DNA of 64,000 nucleotides. Origin: Laburnicola sp. R22_1. Taxonomy: Eukaryota > Ascomycota > Dothideomycetes > Pleosporales > Didymosphaeriaceae. The notes under the pieces are model-generated. The model made no database searches. It saw only the letters and a list, made by a program, of their open reading frames with translations, and was not told the origin of the DNA. Made by a program: the position numbers and the translations under genes. The stretch lies in the NCBI GenBank assembly GCA_014281115.1, contig JACONQ010000005.1, forward strand, positions 3,720,001 to 3,784,000. The letters run 5' to 3'. Positions 12,046 through 22,976 of this stretch are shown in pieces (position 1 is the stretch's first letter; every line of letters starts with the position of its first letter).

Positions 12046-12627
12046 TAGATAGTAATTACTAGTTAATATAATAGTACTAATTACTAACGTGTTATATAGA
12101 ACTTTTACCTAACTCTAAATTCTAGGTTTTGTAAATTTAAAAATAGAAACAATATAGTTTTATAATTGTTTAAAAGAATTAGATTAGGCGAAAATTAGTG
12201 GCTTAGTAAAGAACACTATTTTAAAAAGTATAAACTTTAATAACTTTTTAACTACTTTATTTTTATTAAAACCTTTTTAAAATTCTATATACTATATTAT
12301 TAGTACTATATATTTATATAATAATATTACGTAATATTATAATAACTAGTAAAATAAAGAGTTTTGTATTAATTACTAACTAATTACGTAATAAAAATAG
12401 TACTTTTAAATTAAATAATTAAAGACTAGTATTTTCTCTATAAATCTATTAAAAAATATAAATATAGCTTTACTAGTAAAAAGGTTATAAAGCTTTAAAA
12501 AAATTACTTAGTTAGACTATTTATGCATATTTGTGTAAGTCTGCGCATATCTACGCATCTCTAAGCATTTTTGTGCTAGCAAATTGCCTATATAAAAATG
12601 CGCACAGATGCGCACATCTGCGCATAG
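12046..12627 (-). repeat. Right arm of the large inverted repeat
   Basis: Partner of 11117-11702. Its outer 100 bases keep a run of GCGCA and ACGCAT words (about 12530-12625) that is reduced to TATATA words in the left arm. Together the arms and spacer could fold into a hairpin of about 585 bp, the shape of fold-back or long-terminal-inverted-repeat elements. Confidence 0.75.
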
Positions 12628-12820
12628 TTAAGTAGCCTCTCTAGAAAAAACTTTCCTAATGTAGTTAGTTTAGCGTAGGTAGTGGCGCGTTTAGTAGTAA
12701 TATAGTGGTAGAAGGAGAAGGTAAAGGATAAGGTAAGTAAGTGTTACTAGATATTTAAACCTATTATATAGACTTATAGAGAGCTAGTTAATAGTTTTAC
12801 TAATAGTAATATATTATATA

Positions 12821-14649
12821 ATGTATTCTATTAGCGAGTGAGTTAGATTAGCGAGCGGGTTAGTTTTTGCCAACTTATTATGTCTTAATAATACAGCGCG
12901 TTATTATCTAATAAAGAAGGCAGAATTAAGCTTACTCTTTAGGCCTATTAGAATAAATAATTTTTAAGCCTATAATACGCCGCTAATGCGTATAACGTCC
13001 TAAAAACTATAGTAATCTACTAATATAACAGAATTGCTGCCTAAGTAGATAACTGCGCTAATATGGCAAAGCTTACTATAACTAAAAAGGAGACGCTTAT
13101 CTAATATATACTTAACCTAGACTTATAAGGATTTATACTCTAGCTAGATAAGGTAGAGAATATAGCTAATAAACTGCTAGCTGCGCGGCATAGAGACCCT
13201 ATAGGTAAATGCTAGACTTAATACTTTGTAAAGTGTATACCTAAGCTTAAAATAGGCTTTAATTAAGTAAAGAACTAATAACGAATATAATAGGAGGATT
13301 TAGAGATAATAAACACGTAGTTTTAGCTTATAGAGGAGATACAAGCCAAGTAGAGAATACAGAATTAAGACGTCTATAACTTTAATAAGACTAGCTTTTA
13401 GATAGAAGTTATTAGCTTAATAAAGGTTGTAATAGGCTTAGAAAGACATTCTTAATCTAATCTTGCCTAGCTAGGCAACTATAAGTGGGTTATAGTAATC
13501 TAGAGTATTTGCGCTACTAGATATACTACCTTACTCTTTATTATCTACAAAGGGCAAGTCTATATCTTAGTATAGTATAAGGAGACTAGTATCCCCTATA
13601 ATTAGAAGCTTTTAGTCTCTAAGACTAGCTAGACTAATAATAAGCTTAGAGTTACGTAGTTAAAGCACTTTAACGCGTATATAAGGCCGCGTATAGTAGG
13701 GTTATAAAGATTACTTATTCTAAATAGCTATAAGAGCTACTAATCCTAAGATTTTAAGAATTACTACCTAAAATAGAGGATCCTAACCCTCTATATGCTA
13801 GCGCACTTATTTTACATTCTATAGCTGCTTAATATAGTCTATTTTGCGCTACTAAAACTAAAGTACTTCTAGCGCATACAAGACTTAGCGTGCTAACGCG
13901 TCTTTTATATTAATGAAGAGGGCTTTCTACTAGCCTTTTGCAATGCGTTTTTTAATATATTTACACTAGAGAATTATAGAAAAGCCTTTAAGGCCTCTAG
14001 GCTTGTTTTTTTAGACGCGTTAGTAGTAGTAGATTATCTTAATGTGTAACTTTACATTCTACTAGAACTACCTATACTAAATAAGCCCTAGCAATTAAAA
14101 ACACTAAAGAACGCTATTAAACTCTTATTACAGACTAAGCTAGTAATAGAATCTATTAAGAAATTACTAACTGCTATTACTATAAGACTCGCATAGCTTA
14201 TAAAGAGCGCTAAAAGTCTAGCTTACTAAGGTGTACTTATAATAGGCCAACTCGCTAAGCTTTAGGAGTAGATAGAGCTACTTACTAAGCGAAAATCGCG
14301 TAAAAGAAAGCGTCTCTAGTATAGTGAAGTACTTAACTTTAGCTAGGGAGCAGATTTAGTAGCTAGGAGTCTCTTTATTAGGGCGAAATTGTCTAAAAGG
14401 GCGCAGGGTGGAGGTAATACTAAGGGAGGCCCTTTAACACAACGCCGCTGCGGCAACTGTGGGGGGACTAGACATAACGCAAGAACCTGCTAGAAGGCTA
14501 AAGAGTTATCTTCTAGCTTAGATATTACCCTTAGTAGGCTATTTTTAGATAGTGTTAATAGTGATTTAAATTAAAGTTTGCAGTACTATAGTGTTGCCAA
14601 GGAAAACTAACCCGCTCGCTGATCTGACCCGCTCGCTAATAGGATACGT
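12821..14649 (+). mobile_element. Complete pogo-like DNA transposon relic with catalytic Asp codons mutated
   Basis: Ends are inverted repeats of about 50 bp (ACGTATCCTATTAGCGAGCG..., the left copy with a few transitions) flanked by TA at 12819-12820 and 14650-14651; length 1,829 bp. In each terminus AGCGAGCGGGT or a derivative occurs twice, 17 bp apart. The plus strand reads a DDE_1/pogo transposase with a C-terminal zinc knuckle (Cys-Gly-Asn-Cys-Gly-Gly-Thr-Arg-His-Asn-Ala-Arg, about 14449-14485). The three positions that should encode the catalytic Asp residues are AAT at 13384, 13723 and 13831, that is Asn. Many TAG/TAA stops interrupt the frame. Its right end is the border to gene DNA. 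Confidence 0.88.
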
Positions 14650-14651
14650 TA

Positions 14652-15417
14652 TACTTATAATATATAAGTATAAAGTAGTTACTAATATAACTCTGACTCT
14701 AGAATGGGAGGGCGAGGCTCTTGCTTCCAGACTCGTGGTTGTCTTGGGTGAGCAATAGCGTGATGCTCGTCTGGTGTGATCGCAGGGAGAAGACGCATTT
14801 TTGGCCCGTTGGTGTATCGTTTGCCGGAGTGGGGAAAGAATGTGTATATGCGCCAGTACTGTTAGAGCGAGCCATAAATTGATGTGTGCGGATCATCGGG
14901 CATCGATCGCAACGATACTATATTTCCCCGCATTTTGGCAATGTTGGAGCTGCATTAACCCAGTATTCTACGTGCTTCGTAGCGAGATTCGCGTTGTCGC
15001 CTCGCACTTCCGGATATAATGGTACAAGTCTGGGAAAGACCTTTTGGTAGGGGATGTCGTAAACCCTGCGAGCGTCCTTGTTTCTCTCAATCTGTGTGTT
15101 CGTATGCCATCGTTCGAGCTATGGGATGTCTAGACAGGGGCCAGCGACGAAGGCTTTGATTCAAAAGTAAAATAGATAGACGGGCCGGAAGTGTTGAGCC
15201 TGAGCTCAGTACGATTGCCGATGAGGAGGCGGTCGAGTAAGCCGCACCTTTTTTGTTCAAAGGGCGTTGCAAGCGGTGGCTCTTCCGTCATCACCGCCTA
15301 GATATGACCTCGCCGAGAATGGTTGACAATACCGGTATCAAGAGTACCGCGGAACTGGGGATTGAGAAACTCTTAACCGAATACCTTTGCGTTTGTTAGT
15401 ATTCAATCAATAATCAA
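14652..15417. other. Intergenic, no gene seen
   Basis: Normal base composition starts here. The small open frames on both strands show no protein-like composition and overlap each other. I see no gene or repeat. Confidence 0.6.
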
Positions 15418-16020
15418 TTATCCATCGATCTCGTGGAAATACCCTGTATCGACATTTCCAGCTCTCTCGTTGTAGTAACCGTTTGATCCCGCAATAGCGA
15501 CCACAAATGCATTGTCGGTGTAGCCCTCGTTCTTCGAATTGGCCTCGGTCACAGCACTACCCCAGAACGTACACTTGATAGTTGTAGTGGAAGGCGGATT
15601 CACGCAGTCAGGCCCAACAGCGACAATCGGATCTCGCTCGAAGAAGATGTTTATCGACTGACACTGCTTTTTCGCTGTGCAATTGGCGGCGCAGAGCTCG
15701 GTGTCGTATGAATCCATGGGGATGTATCCTAGGTATCCGTCGGCGGTGCTGGAGGCCTGCAAATTCTTGAAAGATAGCGTGTAGTTGGCTGGTGTTGGCG
15801 AGTTGTTGGCAGAGGAGGCGAGCGTCTCGGACTTGAGGAATTCTTGAGAAGTGTCTGGGGATGGTACTGGGCCTTTGCCTAAGGGAAGCGAACTGCAATT
15901 ACCATCGCGCTTCGTCCAAAGAGTATGAGCTTCAGTGAGCGAAATGATGCCAATGAAAAGGATGACCTGAGAGAACAACATCGTCAAGGTATACACAACG
16001 AACTGGATCGCCTGAAACAT
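15418..16020 (-). CDS. Small secreted cysteine-containing protein
   Basis: A single open frame encodes 200 residues. The N-terminus holds a hydrophobic signal sequence; Met14 starts the best signal peptide (MLFSQVILFIGIISLTEA), so translation may begin there rather than at Met1. A Lys-Arg pair just behind it could be a Kex2 site. The mature part has N-glycosylation sequons and five cysteines, with a Cys-Ala-Ala-Asn-Cys..Cys core near residues 110-120 that resembles PAN/apple-like segments of fungal surface and fruit-body proteins. Such proteins are often longer, so this copy may be C-terminally shortened. It is the first gene after the transposon block, a setting typical for effector candidates, but no function can be claimed. 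Confidence 0.7.
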   Translation of the reverse strand: MFQAIQFVVYTLTMLFSQVILFIGIISLTEAHTLWTKRDGNCSSLPLGKGPVPSPDTSQEFLKSETLASSANNSPTPANYTLSFKNLQASSTADGYLGYIPMDSYDTELCAANCTAKKQCQSINIFFERDPIVAVGPDCVNPPSTTTIKCTFWGSAVTEANSKNEGYTDNAFVVAIAGSNGYYNERAGNVDTGYFHEIDG

Positions 16021-18228
16021 GATCCGAGGAGCGTATGATCCTTCTTAAAACCAACGGAGACAGTGGGTAACCTTTATTGAACTCAGCACTAGCACAAACT
16101 TTTATGAGACTTGCTTTTTAGTGGCGTCTCACGGTCCCCTGAGACTCAGGCTGAGAGTCGCTAGTTCGTCCACTCGTATTCAGGGAAGAACAAGTCGCAT
16201 ACGAGCTCCTCAGGCATCATACCTACTATTCGCCACTTACCGAGAGGGAGTCAGAGCAACAAAGTCCCCATTTCGATAGTTGTCGGCGCATCAGGAGTAG
16301 AAAAATAATCCATTGGAGCATTGGACAGAACAACTGGCGCTGTGGGAATTGACAGACTATCGATTTGGATCCGTACCGGGCTGAAAGCAGGTCGGTCTAA
16401 TTATGGTTGGCGTTGAGGTCTAGGAGCCCGTATCAATTGAGTACCTTCCACTTATTGTACGAAAGCGACGCAGCCTTGTCTAGGGTTTAGCGGTGGATGC
16501 AGGCTGAGCCAGCTGCCAACCGAAGGGGACGGTTGAGGGTTGAAACCTTGTAGGGGGAACATGTGGTCAGTGCAGAGGCTTGGCGATCCGAACCGAGCCG
16601 AGATCGGACGACGTCGTGTCTGGATGCTCTCTTCATCAACAGGCGCAATCGTCAGAGAAAAGGCATCGTTAATGTGATGCTGTTTTTTTCATCGTTATCG
16701 AACGCACTTCTAAACGCCAGAATCATTGGACATCACAACGCAAAGTCATCGGCTACTTTCATCCCCAAACTCACCAATGCCGTGCGGTGCATGCTTTCGA
16801 CACCAGAAAGCAAACCCGTTCTACCATTGCTCGCATATTGTGCTAGGATATATTCGTAGTGAGTGAGTCTCAGCTTTAGGCGCTGTTCGGTCTGCCGTGA
16901 TGATCAGTGGACGATGGGCAAAAGAGATGGATCTTGAGTACCCCCAAAGCCTCGATTGAATGGTATATGGGCAAAGATAGAACGGACCTATCACGGTATC
17001 TGACCGCAGATCTCGGTATGAACCGCCGCCCGTTACATAATATTTGGATGCAAACGCAGCTCGTGCCGCAACTCCTGGTCGATGCCGTGCTTTAACGATT
17101 CTGGCGGATGTCCACACTGATCGTCCTGGAGAGTTGCATTGGATGCTACGTTTAGATCCGATGGACGCTCTTGTAGCAGACCTTGTCTTCTACAGAGCTC
17201 GTGGTAAGTGTCTTCTTGGGAATGGCAGGAGCATCAATGCCAACTACTGCGCAAACGAACGCCGCTGCCCACCGCCATTCGGGATGCTAGTGCGGGACTA
17301 TTCATTGACTTTTCAACTTAATGGAAGATTACGTCGTCTCCACTTGTCTATTTCTCTAGAAGAACACATCTCACCGCTTTTCTCTTGCTCTTTCCTCTTT
17401 CATGACGCCGTCGCCAGTGCCGCCGCCTCGACCAGCATCATGGTACTCATACGGTACAACTCTTTTTCAAGTTTTTTTCTCTTTCTTCTCCATTATCCTT
17501 CTCTGTCTCGCCATTCCTGTCCTTGGTTCCTCCATTCTATCTTCCAACCGACCTGCTGGCCGAGCGCAGTACTGCGCGGTCGATCGATTCGATGTTTCCC
17601 AACAGTTGCAAGAGTAGGCTTGTTTGGTGTCGACGGCGTCGGCAGTCGAAGCTGATCTACCCAAGGAAAGCTGAACAACTCCTGTTAGTCGAGCCTTGCG
17701 GATAACATGAAGTACTGGCTCCTCTTGCTAGATATGTCTTCTGTCTGGGCGATATCCCATCCTTGCCTCTCTTGTTATCGGAACGCGCTACCGTCGAACT
17801 TACCCTGTTCTTCCTCAAGGCTCCAGGCTCCTAGTACACCGATGGCAATCCAGGCACGAGCGTTAGGGTGACACCAAGGCTCTATCCGACACAACGGAGG
17901 GACTGTGCGTGCGGTCAGGCAGCAAAGCGCCCACCTCCATAAGAAGCTTGTACCCCAGGCCTAGAAGATGTACATCAACTTCTGCGAAGGCTTTCCAATT
18001 CCGTTATCGTGTACCACTGCTCCTCTACTTCCCCAAGTCGAGATACCTGCAACTCTCTCGATTGCGAACGTTGGGAGACCGGCAGCACACCGAAACCGGG
18101 CCAATCTTGCGAGAACATTCCAGCACGCTTCACCGCGGCGGCTGCCCTTCGAATCGCCGTTGCTATCGTGACAGCACGGTCGTTGGGGCCGAATCAGGAT
18201 TAGCGTGCCGCCGAGCAGCCCACCCTTC
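16021..18228. other. Long intergenic region, no convincing gene
   Basis: About 2.2 kb of normal composition. Several open frames of 60-200 codons occur but overlap on opposite strands and lack domains. The only one with protein-like character is 17402-17617 (+, 71 codons): a Pro-rich start, then a single hydrophobic stretch of about 20 residues. A pyrimidine-rich run at 17340-17540 could equally be a promoter tract. I would not call a gene here. Confidence 0.5.
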
Positions 18229-18378
18229 ATAATATAAAAAAGGTCGGCTCTCTTCACCTTTCTCTTCAGCACCTCGCTACTTCAGCAGCAAAGCTCTGGA
18301 GTTCCGCTCTCTTTCGCTCTCACTCTCCTCTCACGCGTTTTTTGTCCAGAGCTAACTATCAGCTCCACAGATATAAAA
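18229..18378 (+). promoter_or_regulatory. Core promoter and leader of the gene at 18379
   Basis: An AATATAAAAAAGG word at 18230-18242 is a good TATA-like element. It is followed by about 100 bases of CT-rich sequence, the usual feature before fungal transcription and translation starts, and by ATAAAA just ahead of the ATG (AAAATGTC), a favourable start context. Confidence 0.5.
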
Positions 18379-19822
18379 ATGTCTCTTCGCATGAACGCCA
18401 GCAGCGAGTCTGGCCCGAAGGGCGTGGCGAAGACGCCCAAGAGCACCTGCAGTGGCAGTGACCGTGGTGGCGACCAGTCCGGACGCATGAACGTCGGCTC
18501 GTTCGCGTCGGTCAGCGGCAGGCGAGTATCCTCTTGACCAGTTATCACGCTTCAGTACTGACTTCTTATTTAGTACTAAGAGGAGGGAGGACTCGGTCTC
18601 GAATCGTAAGCTTCAAGACGCAGAAAACACCATCCGTCTCCTCGAGAAGAGGGTCAAGGATCTCGAGCTGCAGCTCGCAAATGAGCGGCAGTTGAGGAAC
18701 ACGCCTGCGGCTCGTTCGGTTGGTGCTAGAGATCCGTTCATGGGCGGATACTCCAGCAACGCCGTGCAAACGCGGTACCCACCACCCAGCCCGCTAACTT
18801 TCCGCCAAGCACCCCCCTTCAGCCCGTTCTCGCCGCATGCACCTCCTTACACACCCACTGCGAGCCGTCCTGCTGTCGGATCTCCAATGATGAGTACGCC
18901 GAACTCGGCCCGCCGCCACAAGCGGACGGAGACACCTGAGCAACTTTTCCTCAAGCCGTACACAAATGGCGAGAAGATATACACTATGGGAATGGACCCG
19001 CAAGCGGATCGTGGTCTGCTTCTAGATTTCTTCGACGAGATCCGGAGCTGGGCTGCTTGTTACGCGGCCGATCTAGACGCCCAGGAGGTCGCCCGCTGCT
19101 CATCTTTTGCCGATCTCGTTACAATGATCAATGGCAAGTCCGATATTCAGCACCTACTCTCCGACAAGGAGACGCTTGGAGACATCATTGCTGCGCTCGT
19201 TACACGCCATATTGTCATGCATGCGATGGGAGAAGTGGCGATGGTCAAATCCGCCCACCGCCGTGGAGAGGAGTGTCGGGAGCTCTTCTCGCAATTCGTC
19301 ATGCTTTCCGAGAAAGACATCAGCGCAAAGCACGCTCTGTGCGTTCAACAGCAGGATCTCTACAAGAAGATCTACACAGAGAGCGGACACAAGAAATGGC
19401 GTACCACCAAGGCTGACCAGTACGCCTGTAAGTTGCTGATTATCCTTGCGCCGTTCCTCAAGGCCGGCAAGGACGAGAACTGTGAGCATCGCCTCGGCGA
19501 GCTCTATGTCAAGGGATACCGCATTGGCATTCGCCTCCGTTCGGAACCCCTGCATTGGCAGATCATCTTTCCCGTTGCGGGAATGAAGATCGATCTTGAC
19601 CGCATGGTCAACCAGACGCGCAATTTGGTCGGAGATGCGATGACCACCCTCCAGAAGCTCCGGGAGGAGCCGTCCAACTATGTCGTCCGCTTCTCCATCA
19701 CACCGACGGTCATCAAGTCCGACTTCTCCACGGGAACCGAGGTCAAAACCGTCGTCCATTCTTCGATGGTCCACGTGGGACGCAAGGGCATCTACAGTCA
19801 CAAGACGCTTACCAAGAACTAG
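18379..19822 (+). CDS. Uncharacterised fungal protein with N-terminal coiled coil
   Basis: Two exons, 18379-18521 and 18574-19822, give 463 residues. The 52-bp intron begins with GC (AG|GCGAGT) and ends TTATTTAG with a TACTGAC branch site; the nearby GT donor would bring an in-frame stop, so a GC-AG intron is needed. Residues about 58-88 form a short charged coiled coil with a Leu-Glu-Lys-Arg heptad pattern. A Pro/Ser-rich linker follows (about 105-155), then a conserved-looking alpha-helical region of about 300 residues without a domain I can name. No signal peptide or membrane segment. A nuclear or cytoplasmic structural role is possible but unproven. Confidence 0.8.
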
Positions 19823-20426
19823 AGGTTCCATGGCAGGCTATGACTGGTGTTGTGGGTTGCGGCGTTTTGCGACCTCTGGAGTTTTGCAATGCTGATGTAT
19901 TAGACATCGACGCCACCCTATTTGAAAAGAGACGGTGTTTAGAGAGAACTTGTTGGACGGGTACATAGAGTGTCTGCTCGAGCAGAGCTTGTACTGTGCC
20001 CATAGGAAGAGATTGTCGACGAGAACAACGGAGTAGAGTGTGTTTTCGGGTGTAAAACTGGATACTGATGAAAAATAATGAAAAACTGGATATTCGATTG
20101 CTATGATTGACTTCTTTGACTGTGATTGCCATGTCTTGACTCCAAGCTGCTTCCTGTGAGGTTGAGATGGGCTCCACCAATCAGGCGGCTGCACCCGAGA
20201 ATGTCCTCCCCGCCCCCATCGTCATTCAAGCCGCTGGGCCGTGAGAAGGAAGAGCCAGACGTCCTGTCCATGCGCCCGTCACTGTTGGAGCGGCTCCAAG
20301 AGTCTGCTTGCGACCCCGTTTTGTTGGGTTTGAAGTGCAGCTGGAAATGTTTACCCTGCCACGGAGGCCATGACACAACCCACCCAACGCTGACAACGCC
20401 ATGCAGCCCACGCAGACAGGCACAGC
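19823..20426. other. Intergenic, 3' region and promoter
   Basis: No gene or repeat is visible in these 0.6 kb, which separate two genes on the same strand. Confidence 0.6.
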
Positions 20427-22256
20427 ATGTGGAAACCGTCCTTACACACTTATAGAACCAATTCGCGGCCTCTCGTCCGTCGCTCGGCCTGCAGTTGGCG
20501 CTCCTCGGATCGACGATGCCCCTCCCAGCGTCGCTGCTTCCACGAATACTTCATCACCCACCTGCCGTCGACGTCACTACATCCCGACTCGAGATCCGCC
20601 GGCGGTCCGCATCACAAGCTCCCCCGAGACAAGAGCACACCCCATGAGCCACGAGGCTCGCACCGCTCGCCGGCGGCGGCTCCGCCTATGGTGGGAGCGT
20701 CGCGGGAGATGACGGTGGTGAGGATACCGCTGAGGAGCGCGAAACACCACTTTGGCGTATCCGTGTCACGCGGAACGCGCCCCTACAACGAGGACTCGTT
20801 CCAAGCAGGGACGCTCGAGGTTCCCGCCTTCGCGAAGAGGCGCCCCGTGTCCTTGAAGCGGAGCGCAAGCGGCGCAATGACGAGCGAGCTCACACCAGCC
20901 GACAGCGCGAGCGGTGACCCGCAGGTCTTCTACTTTGGCGTGTTCGATGGGCATGGAGGGAGCGATTGCGCCGACTTCCTGAAAGACGAGCTGCACAAGT
21001 ACGTCGAGGGCGCGATGAAGCTGTTTGAGCTGGAGAGCAGCCTCGCAAGGAAGGGGGAGCGATATGGCTGGCCAGCAAGCACAGGCACGCCGGACGATAG
21101 GCCTCCGCTGATGGAAGCAAGAACTACAGGGAAAGAAACCTTGGAACCGCTCAAGCCACCGGAACCAGGCACAGCTCAAGAGCCTGTCGGTGGAGGGGTA
21201 GCTGGCAAAGCCATGCCGCTGGACAGCGCGCCGCCTGTGAAGCAATTAGGCAGCGCCAAGAGGGCCGAAGAGCTGGAACGCAGCCTGGTCAAAGACTGGA
21301 AGGAGCTCGTGGGCGGCTATTTCAGGCGCTTCAAACCGGAGTACTTCTCCAAGTCGGCTGGCGGCCAGGGGCATCAAGCAGAAAAAGATGTCATCAAAAG
21401 GCGCTCTAGTTTCGATGCACCAATTCAAGAAAAGATCCCAGAGGGCATCAGCGTTGAGACGGTGCTAGAGTACGCGTTCCTGAAGGCCGATTTCGACTTC
21501 GTGTCTGCCCAAGTCGGCAAACAAGACGAAGACCCTGTCCGCGCAGACAAAGCCATCAATGATGACGATATCCTAGGGTCGCCATACCACTCAGGCAAGA
21601 ACATCGGCGGCCCTAAGCGCTTCAAGGGCGGAAGTACGTGCAGCATTGCGCTCATCTCAACGCCTACACCCTCGCCATTCTGGCACCCGGCGTCTCCATC
21701 ATCTATCATCACAGCCCATGTGGGCGATACAAGGATCCTCCTCTGCGATACAGCAACCGGCCAGGCCATACCCCTCACCTCCAACCATCACCCGTCCCTC
21801 CCCGAGGAAGCCACGCGCCTCCGCCGGTATACCGCCACATTTGTGACCGACTCCTTCGGCGAAGAGCGCATGTCGGGCCTCGCCAACACGCGCGCCTTCG
21901 GCGACATGGCCTCGAAACGCATGGGGGTATCTGCCGAGCCAGAAATCCGACGCGTTGAGCTGTCTCCCTCGGAATACTCATTTATGGTGCTGTGCTCGGA
22001 CGGCGTGTCAGGCCACCTGAACGACCAAGAGATTGTGGATATTGTCAAGGAGGCGAAGACGCCCGAAGAGGCGGCGCGCTTGGTTACGAACTTTGCGATC
22101 GAGACTAAGAGCGACAGTGATAATGCGACGACGCTGGTTGTCAGGCTGGGCGGGTGGGAGAGAAGGAGTGAGGGGGGGTTGGGTAGTTTAGGGACGAAGG
22201 AGATGAGGGATTGGAGGCGGAGCGAGGGCATGGATCCGCGGGCGGGGAGGAGGTGA
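20427..22256 (+). CDS. PP2C-family Ser/Thr phosphatase, probably mitochondrial (Ptc6-like)
   Basis: One uninterrupted frame of 609 residues. The first 60 residues are rich in Arg, Ser and His with no acidic residues, which fits a mitochondrial targeting sequence. The PP2C fold follows: Arg-Pro-Tyr-Asn-Glu-Asp near residue 118, metal-binding Asp174-Gly-His-Gly-Gly, Gly-Ser-Thr-Cys-Ser near 403, a Gly-Asp-Thr-Arg near 432, Thr-Arg-Ala-Phe-Gly-Asp near 490, Ser-Asp525-Gly-Val and the final Asp565-Asn-Ala-Thr-Thr. All metal ligands expected in PP2C are present, so the enzyme should be active. A long insertion (about residues 210-400, charged and Pro-rich) separates the two halves. Yeast Ptc6 acts in mitochondria on pyruvate dehydrogenase and mitophagy; assignment to that subgroup is inference from the N-terminus and general layout. 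Confidence 0.88.
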   Translation: MWKPSLHTYRTNSRPLVRRSACSWRSSDRRCPSQRRCFHEYFITHLPSTSLHPDSRSAGGPHHKLPRDKSTPHEPRGSHRSPAAAPPMVGASREMTVVRIPLRSAKHHFGVSVSRGTRPYNEDSFQAGTLEVPAFAKRRPVSLKRSASGAMTSELTPADSASGDPQVFYFGVFDGHGGSDCADFLKDELHKYVEGAMKLFELESSLARKGERYGWPASTGTPDDRPPLMEARTTGKETLEPLKPPEPGTAQEPVGGGVAGKAMPLDSAPPVKQLGSAKRAEELERSLVKDWKELVGGYFRRFKPEYFSKSAGGQGHQAEKDVIKRRSSFDAPIQEKIPEGISVETVLEYAFLKADFDFVSAQVGKQDEDPVRADKAINDDDILGSPYHSGKNIGGPKRFKGGSTCSIALISTPTPSPFWHPASPSSIITAHVGDTRILLCDTATGQAIPLTSNHHPSLPEEATRLRRYTATFVTDSFGEERMSGLANTRAFGDMASKRMGVSAEPEIRRVELSPSEYSFMVLCSDGVSGHLNDQEIVDIVKEAKTPEEAARLVTNFAIETKSDSDNATTLVVRLGGWERRSEGGLGSLGTKEMRDWRRSEGMDPRAGRR

Positions 22257-22976
22257 ACGTGAGATACGGAGTGAGGGGGTCGTGGCTAACGGTTCTCGAG
22301 GATGAGAGGACTTGCTTGTATACTGGTGGGATCGCAGGGGCTTTGGGTAGGGCTGGATCTGGGGAGCGGCAGCCAAGCGAGCCAATGCGCGCCTCCCCTG
22401 GCCGTGCGGGAGCTCGCGGCCGCCAGCTGTTGCCAGCGAATGGAGCGGCCGAGAGCAAGTATGTGTAGTCTACCTGCAGAGAAGAAAGGCCCGGAAGGGG
22501 TTCATTGGGCACGAACTGGTTGCAGGTTCGAGTCGGCGAGAGCAGGGCGTGTGCTGTGGGGTTGCTGGGTGTGGAACGCACGGGCCGCGGGTGCAGTCAA
22601 CAACACGGGCAGAGGCTAGAGCTACCAAATTGCGACGCGCCTCTGCAGTCAGTGCGTGCCGCGGTGACGCTGAGTATTCGAGGGCCGGACCAGCTGCTTG
22701 CCTTGTGTTTGTATACAAAGTCTCGCCGCACAAAGGAAAAGGAGCCCCCCGGGCACAAGCACAGCAGCGTAGTGGGGCAGAAAAACAGTCCACCCTAACC
22801 GTTCACGTGCTTTGGCCCTGTCGACCTTCTTTCGCTTCAAAATCCCTCCCCTACACCTCCTGCCCACCGCTACTTCACTTCGGCTCTCGCCCTATAATTC
22901 TACATAATCCCGCCTTCAGCCGCCCGCCGCTCCTTAGTAGATACCCGCTTGACTTCGCCACGCTCCCTCCGCAAAC
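22257..22976. other. Intergenic with promoter of the importin gene
   Basis: No gene seen. The last 180 bases before the ATG are pyrimidine-rich (CTTCTTTCGCTTC, CCTACACCTCC), as usual for a fungal housekeeping promoter. A GGTTCGAGTC word at 22525 looks like a tRNA T-loop but has no cloverleaf around it. Confidence 0.5.

Larger units (their letters stand above)
1..14650. other. AT-rich, RIP-type transposon graveyard
   Basis: The whole stretch is very rich in A and T, dominated by TA-containing words, and stops appear in every frame. Readable remains of transposon proteins show stops that are almost all TAG or TAA, the codons made from CAG, CAA or TGG by C-to-T or G-to-A changes. This is the established signature of repeat-induced point mutation in ascomycetes. 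No intact gene is visible. Composition changes within a few bases of the right end of the last transposon (14649), after which ordinary codon-like sequence starts. The spacers at 596-698 and 2572-2785 hold only AT-rich sequence that I could not assign. I infer a heterochromatic compartment. Confidence 0.9.

Noticed and set aside
1..14650. CRISPR-like or satellite array
   Set aside because: Repeats here are few, dispersed or terminal repeats of transposons; no regular spacer pattern exists.
17402..17617. 71-codon frame with one hydrophobic stretch
   Set aside because: The hydrophobic part is encoded by a promoter-like pyrimidine tract; no further support.
17044..17655. 203-codon open frame (+) and several overlapping ones
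   Set aside because: Irregular composition, no domain, mutually overlapping on both strands; counted as chance frames.
22500..22600. GGTTCGAGTC resembling a tRNA T-loop
   Set aside because: No acceptor stem, D-loop or anticodon arm fits around it.
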